DNA of 64,000 nt, taken from positions 1 to 64,000 of the forward strand of contig CBDFLL010000002.1 of assembly GCA_965249205.1 (NCBI GenBank). Direction: 5' to 3'. This DNA is from JAQBVV01 sp965249205. Its GTDB lineage: Bacteria > Acidobacteriota > Vicinamibacteria > Vicinamibacterales > UBA2999. Below the pieces are notes generated by a model. That model was given only the letters and a program-made list of their open reading frames with translations. It ran no database searches and was not told where the DNA came from. Below are positions 1 through 7,826 of this stretch, piece after piece. Position 1 is the first letter of the stretch, and the number at the start of each line of letters is the position of its first letter. The position numbers and the translations under genes are program-made.

Positions 1-1240
1 CGTCTCGCGTGCGCTGATCGGCCTGGATTGTGGCCAGGACCGCCCCCAGCCGCTTGTTCGACACGATGTCCCCGTGGGTGACCCGCCGTTGCTCTTCGAA
101 GGCCGTGAAAGGGAGGCGCTGGCCCGCGTGACGAATCTCGAGGCGACCGTCGGCGTCCGCATGCACGCGACAGCGCTGCCCGCGCAGTCGCCGGGTGAGC
201 GGGCCTGGGGTGATGAGGTAGACCCCGCGTCGATAGTGGAGCGTCAGGGCTTGGGAGATGGTCCGATCTTCCTGCCACGTGAAGATCAGCGCGAGGTCCT
301 CATCATCGCGGACGGGGCGATGCGCGTCATGCGCACTCCTCGGCGGCTTGCCGAATCGGGCGTTGTAGTCGGCCATGAAGGCGGGCGCATAGGCATTGGC
401 GGCCTCGGGCGTCGAGATCTCGCGGAGGCGCAACTCCTTCACGAGCCGATCTTGCAGCGTCAGGTGCGCCCGCTCAACGCGCCCCTTGGCCTGGGGTGCG
501 TTCGCGCACACGATGTCGATGTTGAGGTCCGCCAGCGCCCGGCTGAACTGCGTGGGGCCTCCCGCGCGGCGCCGTGCTGCGCCCGTCGCCCGAAAGATGC
601 TGGCCCGGTCGCTGTAGAAGGCCACCGGTTTGCCGTGGCGCTTGAGATACGTCTGCGTCGAGGCGAAGTAGTCGAACGTCGATTCCGAGGCGACGAACCG
701 CAGCTCCATCAGCTGACTCGTCGCATCGTCCACATAGACGAGCAGCGTGCAGGTCGGGCCTCGATCCTCGAACCAGGCGTGGTCGCAGCCGTCGATCTGA
801 ATCAGCTCGCCGACGCAGGCGCGTTGGTGGCGCGGTTGGTAGACGCGGCGCGATCGGGCGGTGCGCGGCACCCACAGCGCCGCGTCGATCATCCAGCGCC
901 GCAGGGTCTCGACCGACACGAGGATGTCGTCACGTTCACGGAGTTTCTCGGCCGCGAGGGTCGGCCCAAAGTCGCGGTAGCCAGACCGCACTAACTCCAA
1001 GACGTGGTCACGCAGCGCGCGCGGGAAGCGTCGGTGGCTCGGCCGGCCGCGCTTCTTGGACACCAGTCCGCCAGGGCCGTCGAGACGCAGGGTCCGGCAC
1101 AGACGCTCGACCTGGCGCACCCCGAGCCCCAGTTGTGCGGCCGCGTGGGCCTGGGTCAGGCGCCGTTCCCGCACACGCCCCAGAATCTCCAGGCGGTGCG
1201 GTTCCTTCGTACTCATCGTCAGGTAGCCCTCGTTGTCCAT
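1..1240 (-). CDS. ISNCY-family (IS1202/ISDol1-like) DDE transposase, partial
   Basis: About 413 codons of an open frame that runs off the left edge; the family is usually about 430-460 aa, so little is missing. An N-terminal helix-turn-helix (residues about 20-60, containing RLTQAHAAAQLGLGVRQVER) is followed by a basic KKRGRPSHRR linker and an rve-type catalytic core. The DDE triad is visible as D in IQIDGCDHAWFEDRG (about 150), D in AFYSDRASIF (about 215) and E in KGRVERAHLTLQDRL (about 255). I chose the ATG at 1240; a GTG at 1261 is also in frame. No frameshift is seen in the visible part. Family assignment rests on motif order; ISNCY versus IS481-like naming is less certain. Confidence 0.8.
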   Translation of the reverse strand, partial: MDNEGYLTMSTKEPHRLEILGRVRERRLTQAHAAAQLGLGVRQVERLCRTLRLDGPGGLVSKKRGRPSHRRFPRALRDHVLELVRSGYRDFGPTLAAEKLRERDDILVSVETLRRWMIDAALWVPRTARSRRVYQPRHQRACVGELIQIDGCDHAWFEDRGPTCTLLVYVDDATSQLMELRFVASESTFDYFASTQTYLKRHGKPVAFYSDRASIFRATGAARRRAGGPTQFSRALADLNIDIVCANAPQAKGRVERAHLTLQDRLVKELRLREISTPEAANAYAPAFMADYNARFGKPPRSAHDAHRPVRDDEDLALIFTWQEDRTISQALTLHYRRGVYLITPGPLTRRLRGQRCRVHADADGRLEIRHAGQRLPFTAFEEQRRVTHGDIVSNKRLGAVLATIQADQRTRD

Positions 1241-1306
1241 GTCGGCCTCCAGGCCATACACGGTGCCCGAAACCCGACATTTCTAATGTGGAGAAACCCG
1301 ACATTT
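1..1306 (-). mobile_element. ISNCY-like insertion sequence, 5' part, cut by window edge
   Basis: One end of an insertion sequence whose transposase is read leftwards off the window. The outer end is marked by two identical 13-bp direct repeats, AAACCCGACATTT at 1270-1282 and 1294-1306 (24-bp period), lying between the transposase start and the flanking DNA. Repeats of this kind at an IS end are plausible transposase-binding sites. The other IS end lies outside the window, so the target duplication cannot be read. The exact outer boundary is inferred from the second repeat. Confidence 0.7.
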
Positions 1307-1380
1307 ACATTTTGTGTCTACAGGTGCTGCGTCAAGTTGCCACTTATTGATAACCAACGCAGCCCACTCTAAGGGAACCC

Positions 1381-2037
1381 ATGCCCATCAAGATCAAGAT
1401 CTCGAAGAAACCGCTGGAGCATTTTCAGCCGTCCAAGTATTGCGAATGGTGCGTCAATGTAAGAGCTGATAATCCAAATGAACTCCGCCACCCCGACGAC
1501 GACGTTGGTCTGTCTGTCCTGTGGGCGCTCGACTTCCCGGCCGATACTGACATTCTTGACCCGGACATCGCCGACACAATCGAAGGGGCACCCGGCTACA
1601 CCGTCGATCCCGGCGCCGGAGAGGGCACCGTTACGCGGCCCGGAGACACTGAATTTACGATCTGTTTTGTGGCAGCGTGTGCGGAGCGGGCAGGTACTGA
1701 AATGAGTCTCGAGCAGAGCATCGACATGGCTGCTTCCGGGTTTGGTGTCAGCACATGGCGCCCCGTTCCTTTCAAGGGTGCACCAGACGGCAAGAGGCCG
1801 ATCATCGGACCGGCACCCGTCGCTATGGCTCCTGTTGAGGATCCAAGCGAATTCGGGATTCTTGCAAGTTTTGAAGCCAGAAAGCTCGCTGCATTGATGG
1901 GTGTCGATGCCACTCGCATTCAGGCGAGCGTTGTCGGATCCGCCAAGTCTGACTTGAGCGGTAGGGTCATGTACGTCAGCGGCGTCTCAGAGAAACCGTC
2001 CCTCGCAAGAAAGACGAGGCAACAGAAGATCAAGTAG
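1381..2037 (+). CDS. hypothetical protein, 218 aa
   Basis: I do not recognise this family. The protein starts with a lysine-rich stretch (MPIKIKISKKPLEHF), has a cysteine pair in KYCEWC (about residues 20-25), an acidic middle part and a basic C-terminus (RKTRQQKIK). No signal peptide or membrane segment is visible, so it is probably cytosolic. It stands alone between the end of an insertion sequence and a tRNA-Leu remnant. The base composition is less G/C-biased at third positions than the metabolic genes further right. Both facts suggest acquired DNA. ATG is the first codon after the IS end. Confidence 0.6.
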   Translation: MPIKIKISKKPLEHFQPSKYCEWCVNVRADNPNELRHPDDDVGLSVLWALDFPADTDILDPDIADTIEGAPGYTVDPGAGEGTVTRPGDTEFTICFVAACAERAGTEMSLEQSIDMAASGFGVSTWRPVPFKGAPDGKRPIIGPAPVAMAPVEDPSEFGILASFEARKLAALMGVDATRIQASVVGSAKSDLSGRVMYVSGVSEKPSLARKTRQQKIK

Positions 2038-2130
2038 ACAGTCCGCTTCGACAGCAATCCCACTGCCGGAAACCTAGGCCGTGGGATGCCGCTGGAGGCG
2101 TGTCGAGAATCCAGTTGATTTGGAGAACAT

Positions 2131-2183
2131 GCCGGAGTGGTGAAACTGGCAGACGCGCTGGACTCAAAATCGGCTCGGCACCA
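2131..2183 (+). pseudogene. tRNA-Leu(CAA) remnant with internal deletion
   Basis: The 5' half matches a class II tRNA-Leu: acceptor strand GCCGGAG, a D-arm with GGCAGACGC, the anticodon-stem 5' strand CTGGA and loop CTCAAAA (anticodon CAA). After the loop the sequence jumps from TC directly to GGCTCGGCACCA, which looks like a Leu acceptor 3' end (CTCCGGC-ACCA) lacking one C. The 3' anticodon stem, variable arm and T arm are absent and no CTCCGGC occurs downstream. It cannot fold as a tRNA. It is either a deletion scar at an integration hot spot or an assembly collapse. Confidence 0.6.
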
Positions 2184-2246
2184 TTCGTCGTTTTCGGGTG
2201 TTGACCGTAACTCTCGGTTGCTGAAGCAGATGCGAAGATCACCTTT

Positions 2247-2275
2247 GGGCCGTCTCTGACCGGGGCGGCCCTTTT
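2247..2275 (+). terminator. candidate Rho-independent terminator
   Basis: GGGCCG (2247-2252) pairs with CGGCCC (2266-2271) and is followed by TTTT (2272-2275). The loop is 13 nt. It lies in the otherwise gene-free stretch 2038-2449, downstream of the tRNA-Leu remnant and the 1381-2037 gene. Apart from the remnant, this hairpin and a short direct repeat (TTCAAGAT twice near 2288-2305), I see nothing else in that stretch. Confidence 0.45.
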
Positions 2276-2449
2276 CGTGCGCAATGTTTCAAGATTCTTT
2301 CAAGATCGGGAGATGCCGGGTGGGTGGTAGCATCCGAGACACTAGTTGTCAGTGACATCGCGTAAATTCTGGCGCGGCGTGCGCCGAAGTGGACGACAAC
2401 CCGGCGGAGCCGCATGGCGCGGCGAGAGGTCAGACGAGGGGAAATAGCA

Positions 2450-4627
2450 ATGGAGACAACGGGAATGCCGAGGAGCCGCATGGAGCCGACCGGTCTGGTC
2501 TTGGTGCTGGCCGCCGTACTGTCCTTGACCACTGCCTACGGCCAGGGCCAGGAGGCGGTGCCGATTGACAGCGACGATCTCGGTGGCGTGGTCACAGGGC
2601 CGAGCGGGCCGGAAGCCGGCGTCTGGGTCATTGCAGAGACGACGGACCTTCCGACGAAGCTCGTCAAAATCGTGGTGACCGACGAGGAGGGACGCTACCT
2701 CGTGCCCGACCTGCCGCAGGCCACCTACGACGTCTGGGTACGGGGGTACGGTCTCGTTGACTCGCCAAAGGAACAGGCCATGCCTGGGAGCGGTCTCAAC
2801 CTTACGGCGGTCGCGGCGCCAGACCCGCACGCGGCGGCGCAGTACTTCCCGGCCGGGTATTGGTTTTCGCTGATCCAGCCGCCTGCCAAGACCGAGTTTC
2901 CCGGGACCGGGCCGTCTGGGAACGGCATCTCGCCAGACATCGACAACCAGGCCCAGTGGCTCAGGGGCCTGAAGACGGGCAGCTGCCTGACCTGCCACCA
3001 GCTCGGTAACAAGGCCACGCGCGAGATTTCTCCGGAGCTCGGTCATTTCGATTCGACCGCGGCGGCCTGGGAACGGCGCATCCAGGCCGGACAGGCGGGC
3101 GGAAACATGCTCGCCGGCATCGGCCAGATCGGGCCTGGGCCGGACCGTTGCGGTTCTCGCGGACTGGACGGATCGGATTGCCGCGGGCGAGCTCCCACCG
3201 ACGCCGCCTCGACCCCAAGGGCAGGAGCGCAACGTCGTCATCACCGAGTGGGATTGGGCCCGACCCGAAGGTATACCTCCACGATCTCACGTCGACGGAC
3301 CGGCGGGCCCCGACCGTCAACGCCAATGGTCCAGTCTTTGGGTCGCTGGAGAATAGCGCAGACTATCTGCCCGTGCTCGACCCGATGGAGAACACGACGA
3401 GCCAGGTGATGCTGACGGTCCGGGACCCGGAGACCCAGTTCTCGACCGTCCAGCAAGTGGTTGGAACCTTCGCCGTACTGGGGCGAGGAAGTTCTCTGGA
3501 GCAGCAAGAACAACGTGCACAACCCGATGATGGACCACGAGGGACGCGTCTGGATCACGTCCAGGGTGCGGCCGCCAGAGAACCCGGACTTCTGCCTTGA
3601 AGGTTCCAGTCATCCGGCGGCCCAGGCGTTCCCGGTCGAGCGAGCCAACCGGCACCTTGCGATGTACGACCCGGCGACCAAGGAGCTCACCCACATCAGC
3701 ACGTGCTTTTCAACCCACCACTTGATGTTCGCCGAGGATGCCAACAACACGCTTTGGACGAGCGGTGGCGGTCAGGTCGTCGGATGGCTGGATACGAAGA
3801 TGTTCCTCGAGACCGGCGACGAGGCGAGGTCGCAAGGGTGGACGGCGCTCATCATGGACACCAACGGCAACGGGAAGCGTGACGCGTACGTCGAGCCGGA
3901 CCAGCCGGTGGATCCGACGATGGACAAGCGTTTCGGGAGGGCCTTCTACGGCGTCTCGCCCGCCCCAGACGGATCGATTTGGGGCTCCGTGACTGGCTTC
4001 CCGGGCGCGGTGGTTCGGCTGGATCCCGGTGCGGACCCCTCAGAGACGGCGCTGGCCGAAGTGTATGAGCCGCCGCTCGACAGCCAGGGGGTGCCTGTGG
4101 AGGGCTTCACGCCACGAGGGTTCGACGTCGACCGCGACGGCGTAGCCTGGTTGGCCATGTCAAGCGGTCACCTGGCGAGCTTTGACCGGCGCAAGTGCAC
4201 CGGACCGCTGAACGGTCCGACAGCGACGGGCCAGCACTGTCCCGAGGGCTGGACCTTCTATCCCGAGCCGCTGCCGCAGCTCAAGGGCGTCGAAAGCCCG
4301 GGCAGCGCTGAAGGCAGCTACTTCACGTGGGTGGACCAGTTCGACACGTTCGGCCTGGGTCCGAACACGCCAATCAATACCGGTAACCTGTCAGAGGGGT
4401 TGCTGGCCTTGAACGATGAAGAGTGGCTCGTGTTTCGCGTGCCCTATCCACTGGGGTACTACACCAAGTGGGTCGACGGCCGCATAGACGATGTGAACGC
4501 CGGGTGGAAGGGCAAAGGGCTCTGGACCACGGTCAGCACCCGCGCACCGTTCCACATGGAAGGTGGCAAGGGGACGCTGAGCAAGGTCATCAAGTTCCAG
4601 CTCCGACCCGATCCGCTGGCCAGGTGA
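2450..4627 (+). pseudogene. exported carboxypeptidase-regulatory-like/c-type haem/propeller protein, three frameshifts
   Basis: An ATG at 2450 is preceded by GAGGGG 8 nt upstream. A signal peptide ends near YGQGQE. A carboxypeptidase-regulatory-like fold follows (about residues 40-110, TDEEGRYLVPDLPQATYDVW), then a haem c motif SCLTCHQ (about 180) and a long C-terminal beta-propeller-like region with repeated DTNGNGK and SSGHLASFDR segments. The family is common in environmental bacteria and of unknown function, probably periplasmic. The reading frame changes at about 3135 (GGGCCTGGGC), 3272 (GAAGGT) and 3455-3462. Each change equals one extra base, so the three together restore the original frame. 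With these corrected the product would be about 724 aa. The clean stop after RPDPLAR matches the family end as I recall it. Confidence 0.7.
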
Positions 4628-4709
4628 GCGGCCTGCGGGCCACCCGACGCGCCACGGAAGCCGTCGGCTGTTCCTGGTAAAGCAGCCGCCGGGCGGGCAC
4701 GAACGGAGC

Positions 4710-5036
4710 ATGGCGTCCCGCTCTCGCAGGTTCGAGGCGGACGACGAGCTGGCGACACTCGCCAGGCTCAGGTCCCGCGAGCAGGAGGCCTCGCGGCGGA
4801 TCAACGCGCTGGAGCGAGTCCTGATCCAGGGCCTCGAGCGGCAGATTGCCCGGATCGAAATGGCCCTCGAAGAGCGGGAGCGGGAGGCCATCGGACGGCT
4901 CAAACGATTCAAGGCCAAGCGGGAGGAGACCCATGGTGAATGCCCCACCGGACACCCTCGTCATCCAGAACATGACGATGACCGGTTTCTTCGCACGATC
5001 GCCTTGACTCGAGTCGTCCGGAACCGTACGATTTGA
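4710..5036 (+). CDS. small coiled-coil hypothetical protein, 108 aa
   Basis: Residues 10-70 are highly charged with heptad-like spacing (RRINALERVLIQGLERQIAR), as expected for a coiled coil, and third codon positions are strongly G/C, which supports translation. The last 35 residues look less protein-like, and a short alternative frame starts at 4933 (MVNAPPDTLV). It is the only candidate gene in 4628-5078, between the propeller gene and the amidohydrolase. No family is recognised. Confidence 0.35.
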   Translation: MASRSRRFEADDELATLARLRSREQEASRRINALERVLIQGLERQIARIEMALEEREREAIGRLKRFKAKREETHGECPTGHPRHPEHDDDRFLRTIALTRVVRNRTI

Positions 5037-5078
5037 TAGCAGGCCCCCCCGAACTCCTTCGAGATCAGGTAGTCGGAC

Positions 5079-6788
5079 ATGACACGACGAAGACGGAACG
5101 TGGCGATGGCCGGCCTGCTGGCGATTGCGGCCATGCTCCCGGTTCTGCGAGCGCAGGAGTTCACCGCCGACCTGATCCTGTCGAACGGAAAGATCATCAC
5201 CGTCGACGACCGCTCTACGATCGCTCGGGCCGTTGCGATTCGCGGCGATCGCATCGTGGCCGTTGGCACCGATCAGGACATCGCTCGACTGGCGGGTCCG
5301 GACACCCGCACGATCGACCTTCAGGGACGAGCCGTCATCCCCGGACTCATCGACAACCATATGCATCTGCTCCGCGTGGCCGCCACGTGGCCGATCGAGC
5401 TCCGCTGGGACGGCGTGTACTCCCGCGAGCAGGCCGTCGAGATGCTGCGCGCCCGCGCGGCGGCTGTCGGCCCCGGTCAGTGGGTGTTCAACATCGGCGG
5501 CTGGACGACCGCGCAGTTTGCGGACGACCCGCGGCCGTTCACGCGCGAAGAGCTGGATCGGATCGCGCCGGACAATCCGGTGGCGCTACAGGAATCGTAC
5601 TACCAGGTGTTTCTGAACAGCCGTGCGCTGGACGCTTGGGACATTCGCGCCGGCGCGCCGGACCCTCAGGATTTCGTCGAAGGATCGATCATGCGCGACG
5701 GGGCCGGCCGGCCGACCGGTGTGATCCGAGGGGACATCGCTGCGACGCGTCCGGTGGCTGCCAGGTTGCCGCGCGTCGCGCCGGAGCGGCTCGAGGCCAG
5801 TAGCCGGGCACTCGTGAGCGCGATGAACCGCGCCGGCCTCACGGCATTCGGCGTGGCCGGGTGCAACGACGACGCGCTGGAGATCTTCCGCCGATGGCGG
5901 GCCCGGGACGAGCTCAACATCCGCGTGTTCTGCATCGACGGCCCCGCCGCAGCGACGCCGGCGCAAGTCGACGGATCTGTGCAAGCGATCGCGAACGTGA
6001 AGCTCTTTCAGGGCGACGCGTACATCGACGCGGTCACGTTCGGCGAAAGTGTGTACCGGCCACTTCACGACCCGATGTTCGCGACCGAATCGAATCCGCC
6101 GCCGAATCAGCTGGAGCAATGGCGTCGCATGGCGATGGCCGTTGCGGAGGCGGGGCTGCCGTTACACGTGCACGCCAACCTCACCAACACCATAGATGCC
6201 TTCCTCGACCAGATCGAAGCCGTGAACGCGGTGTATCCGGTCAGAAACCTGCGCTGGGTGTTGGCGCACCTCAATCAGGTCAACGCCGCGCAGCTGGAGC
6301 GCATGAAGAAGCTCGGCATGTATGCCGCGATGCATCCATGGGGTGTCATCAACGGGGCGATCATGCACGAGAAGTTCGGTCAGGATGCTGCCGGCGATCT
6401 GTCGCCGTTCGCGGTCGTGCAGCGCAGCGGCATCACCTGGGGTCTCGGCAGCGACGGGAGCGCGGCCAACCAGTACCTGCCGATGACGACGTTGTACTTC
6501 GCCGTCACCGGCAAGATGCCGAGCGGCAGGACCGTCATCGACCACACGATCAGCCGCGAGGAGGCATTGATCGCGCATACACGCAAGAACGCCTACTTCG
6601 TGTTTCGGGAGAACGACCTCGGCGCGATCCAGTCCGGCAAGCTGGCCGATCTGGTGGTCCTGGATCGCGACTATCTCACGGTGCCGGCTGACGAGATCAA
6701 GGACATCAGAACGGTTCTGACGATGGTCGGCGGCCGCATCGTTCACGGTGGTGACGCCGGAGTGTCCACCATGGGGACAACGCCATGA
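5079..6788 (+). CDS. exported amidohydrolase family 3 (YtcJ-like) protein
   Basis: A 569-aa metal-dependent amidohydrolase of the D-aminoacylase/YtcJ type, hydrolysing amide or related C-N bonds; the substrate cannot be told from the sequence. A signal peptide precedes LRAQEF (about residue 25). The composite N-terminal domain carries LILSNGKIITVDD, and the metal-binding HxH is in IDNHMHLL (about 92). Further conserved pieces are HVHANL, VLAHLNQV and WGLGSDGSA, and the C-terminal sandwich ends with KLADLVVLDRDY. Length fits the family (540-580 aa). It overlaps the next, broken gene by an ATGA junction, so the two were probably co-transcribed. Confidence 0.88.
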   Translation: MTRRRRNVAMAGLLAIAAMLPVLRAQEFTADLILSNGKIITVDDRSTIARAVAIRGDRIVAVGTDQDIARLAGPDTRTIDLQGRAVIPGLIDNHMHLLRVAATWPIELRWDGVYSREQAVEMLRARAAAVGPGQWVFNIGGWTTAQFADDPRPFTREELDRIAPDNPVALQESYYQVFLNSRALDAWDIRAGAPDPQDFVEGSIMRDGAGRPTGVIRGDIAATRPVAARLPRVAPERLEASSRALVSAMNRAGLTAFGVAGCNDDALEIFRRWRARDELNIRVFCIDGPAAATPAQVDGSVQAIANVKLFQGDAYIDAVTFGESVYRPLHDPMFATESNPPPNQLEQWRRMAMAVAEAGLPLHVHANLTNTIDAFLDQIEAVNAVYPVRNLRWVLAHLNQVNAAQLERMKKLGMYAAMHPWGVINGAIMHEKFGQDAAGDLSPFAVVQRSGITWGLGSDGSAANQYLPMTTLYFAVTGKMPSGRTVIDHTISREEALIAHTRKNAYFVFRENDLGAIQSGKLADLVVLDRDYLTVPADEIKDIRTVLTMVGGRIVHGGDAGVSTMGTTP

Positions 6789-7085
6789 TCCGGTGGATAT
6801 TCGCCACCGCGGTCATCGGGGTCGTCGCTGTCGTCGCTGCGCTGTTGGTCGCTTCGACGTTCGCGACGGCGGCTTCCTTCACCGCAGGCACCGAGGTGGC
6901 GTTGCTTCCCGCCAGTCTGGGCGAGGTCTCGGGATTGTCCCACAGCCGCACCAATCCGGACGTGTTCTGGGTCCACAACGACTCCGGGGATCAGCCCAGG
7001 GTCTATGCGGTCAGCTGAAGGGGGGGTGCTCGGGAGCTACACGCTCGCCGGCGCCTCCGCGATCGACTGGGAAGACATGACCTCC
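6785..7085 (+). pseudogene. N-terminal fragment of an exported propeller-like protein
   Basis: Starts with an ATGA overlap on the amidohydrolase stop. A signal anchor (IRWIFATAVIGVVAVVAALL) precedes LGEVSGLSHSRTNPDVFWVH and NDSGDQPRVYAV, the usual start of phytase/esterase-like propeller proteins. The frame is lost at AGCTGA (about 7013-7018) and continues one frame on as SAEGGVLGSYTLAG and AIDWEDM. The homology then stops abruptly and recombinase sequence begins. About 90% of the gene is missing, removed by whatever brought in the recombinase. Confidence 0.6.
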
Positions 7086-7680
7086 ATGGGATTCTACGAC
7101 TTCGATGATTACGAACGACTTCTTGCTGCCGCGAAGACGTCGGGGCCAGTGCCCTACCTGATAGTGCTCTTGGGCGCCGAAGCGGGGCTCCGCTGCGGTG
7201 AAATGATCGGGCTGGAATGGGGTGATGTGGATTTCACTACAGGCCAGCATCCAGCGATCGGAGTGGCACGGCCATGTCGATGTTCCGAAGGGAGGTCGGT
7301 TGCGGCATGTGCCGATGACTGCTCGACTCAAAGCAGCGCTTCGGGAGCATCGTCACCTGAAGAGCCAGCGCGTGATCAGCAGAGCTGATGGGTCAGCGCT
7401 GACGCAGGACATGGTTGGTGATCATGTTCGGCGAGCGGCAAGGAAGGCGGGGGCCACAGTCAGCGGGGTTCACATCCTACGGCACACGTTCTGTTCGCAT
7501 CTTGCGATGCGAGGGGCAGCGGGGCGTGCGATTCAGGAATTGGCCGGACACCAAGATCTGACGACTACGCAGCGGTATATGCACCTGACTCAGGCAGCGG
7601 TGGACTCGGCGATTCGTCTGCTGGAGTCTCCCCGAGTCCCCTCGGAAGGTGGAGACATTGTGGAGACGGCGGCGGGCTAA
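7086..7680 (+). pseudogene. tyrosine recombinase (phage-type integrase) fragment with frameshift
   Basis: Only the catalytic domain remains. The box I arginine is in AEAGLRCGEMIGLEWGDV, box II is VSGVHILRHTFCSHLAMRG, followed by AIQELAGHQDLTTTQRYMHL with the H and the nucleophile Y. The N-terminal SAM-like/core-binding domain is absent because the ORF joins the preceding broken gene at about 7085. The frame shifts by +1 near 7240-7250 (between VDFTTGQ and IQRSEWHGHVDVPKG). It ends 35 bp from the 3' end of tRNA-Gly, the classical position for an integrase of an element inserted at that tRNA. Confidence 0.75.
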
Positions 7681-7715
7681 GAAGACAACCCCTTGATCCG
7701 CAACAGGTTAACTGG

Positions 7716-7786
7716 AGCGGGCTACGGGAATCGAACCCGTCTAGCTGGCTTGGGAAGCCAGTGCATTACCACTATGCTAAGCCCGC
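7716..7786 (-). tRNA. tRNA-Gly (anticodon CCC)
   Basis: On the minus strand acceptor GCGGGCT (7786-7780) pairs with AGCCCGC (7723-7717) and the discriminator is U. The anticodon stem is CTGGC/GCCAG with loop TTCCCAA, so the anticodon is CCC. The T-loop region reads GGGTTCGATTCCC. CCA is not encoded. All arms fold, so this gene looks functional. Its 3' end faces the decayed integrase. Confidence 0.93.
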
Positions 7787-7826
7787 GTCTGGCGGCCACG
7801 CGCCACAAATTGTAGCGTAGGCTAGG

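Noticed and set aside
74..994. Long plus-strand ORF of 306 codons
   Set aside because: It is antisense to the minus-strand transposase, which shows HTH and DDE motifs; the plus-strand translation has no recognisable domain.
4590..5366. 258-codon minus-strand ORF across the 4628-5078 gap
   Set aside because: It overlaps the amidohydrolase start region and shows no protein-like features; the plus-strand coiled-coil frame has better codon positions.
7716..7723. Second att site for the integrase relic
   Set aside because: I looked for a repeat of the tRNA-Gly 3' end to the left of the relic and found none in the window.
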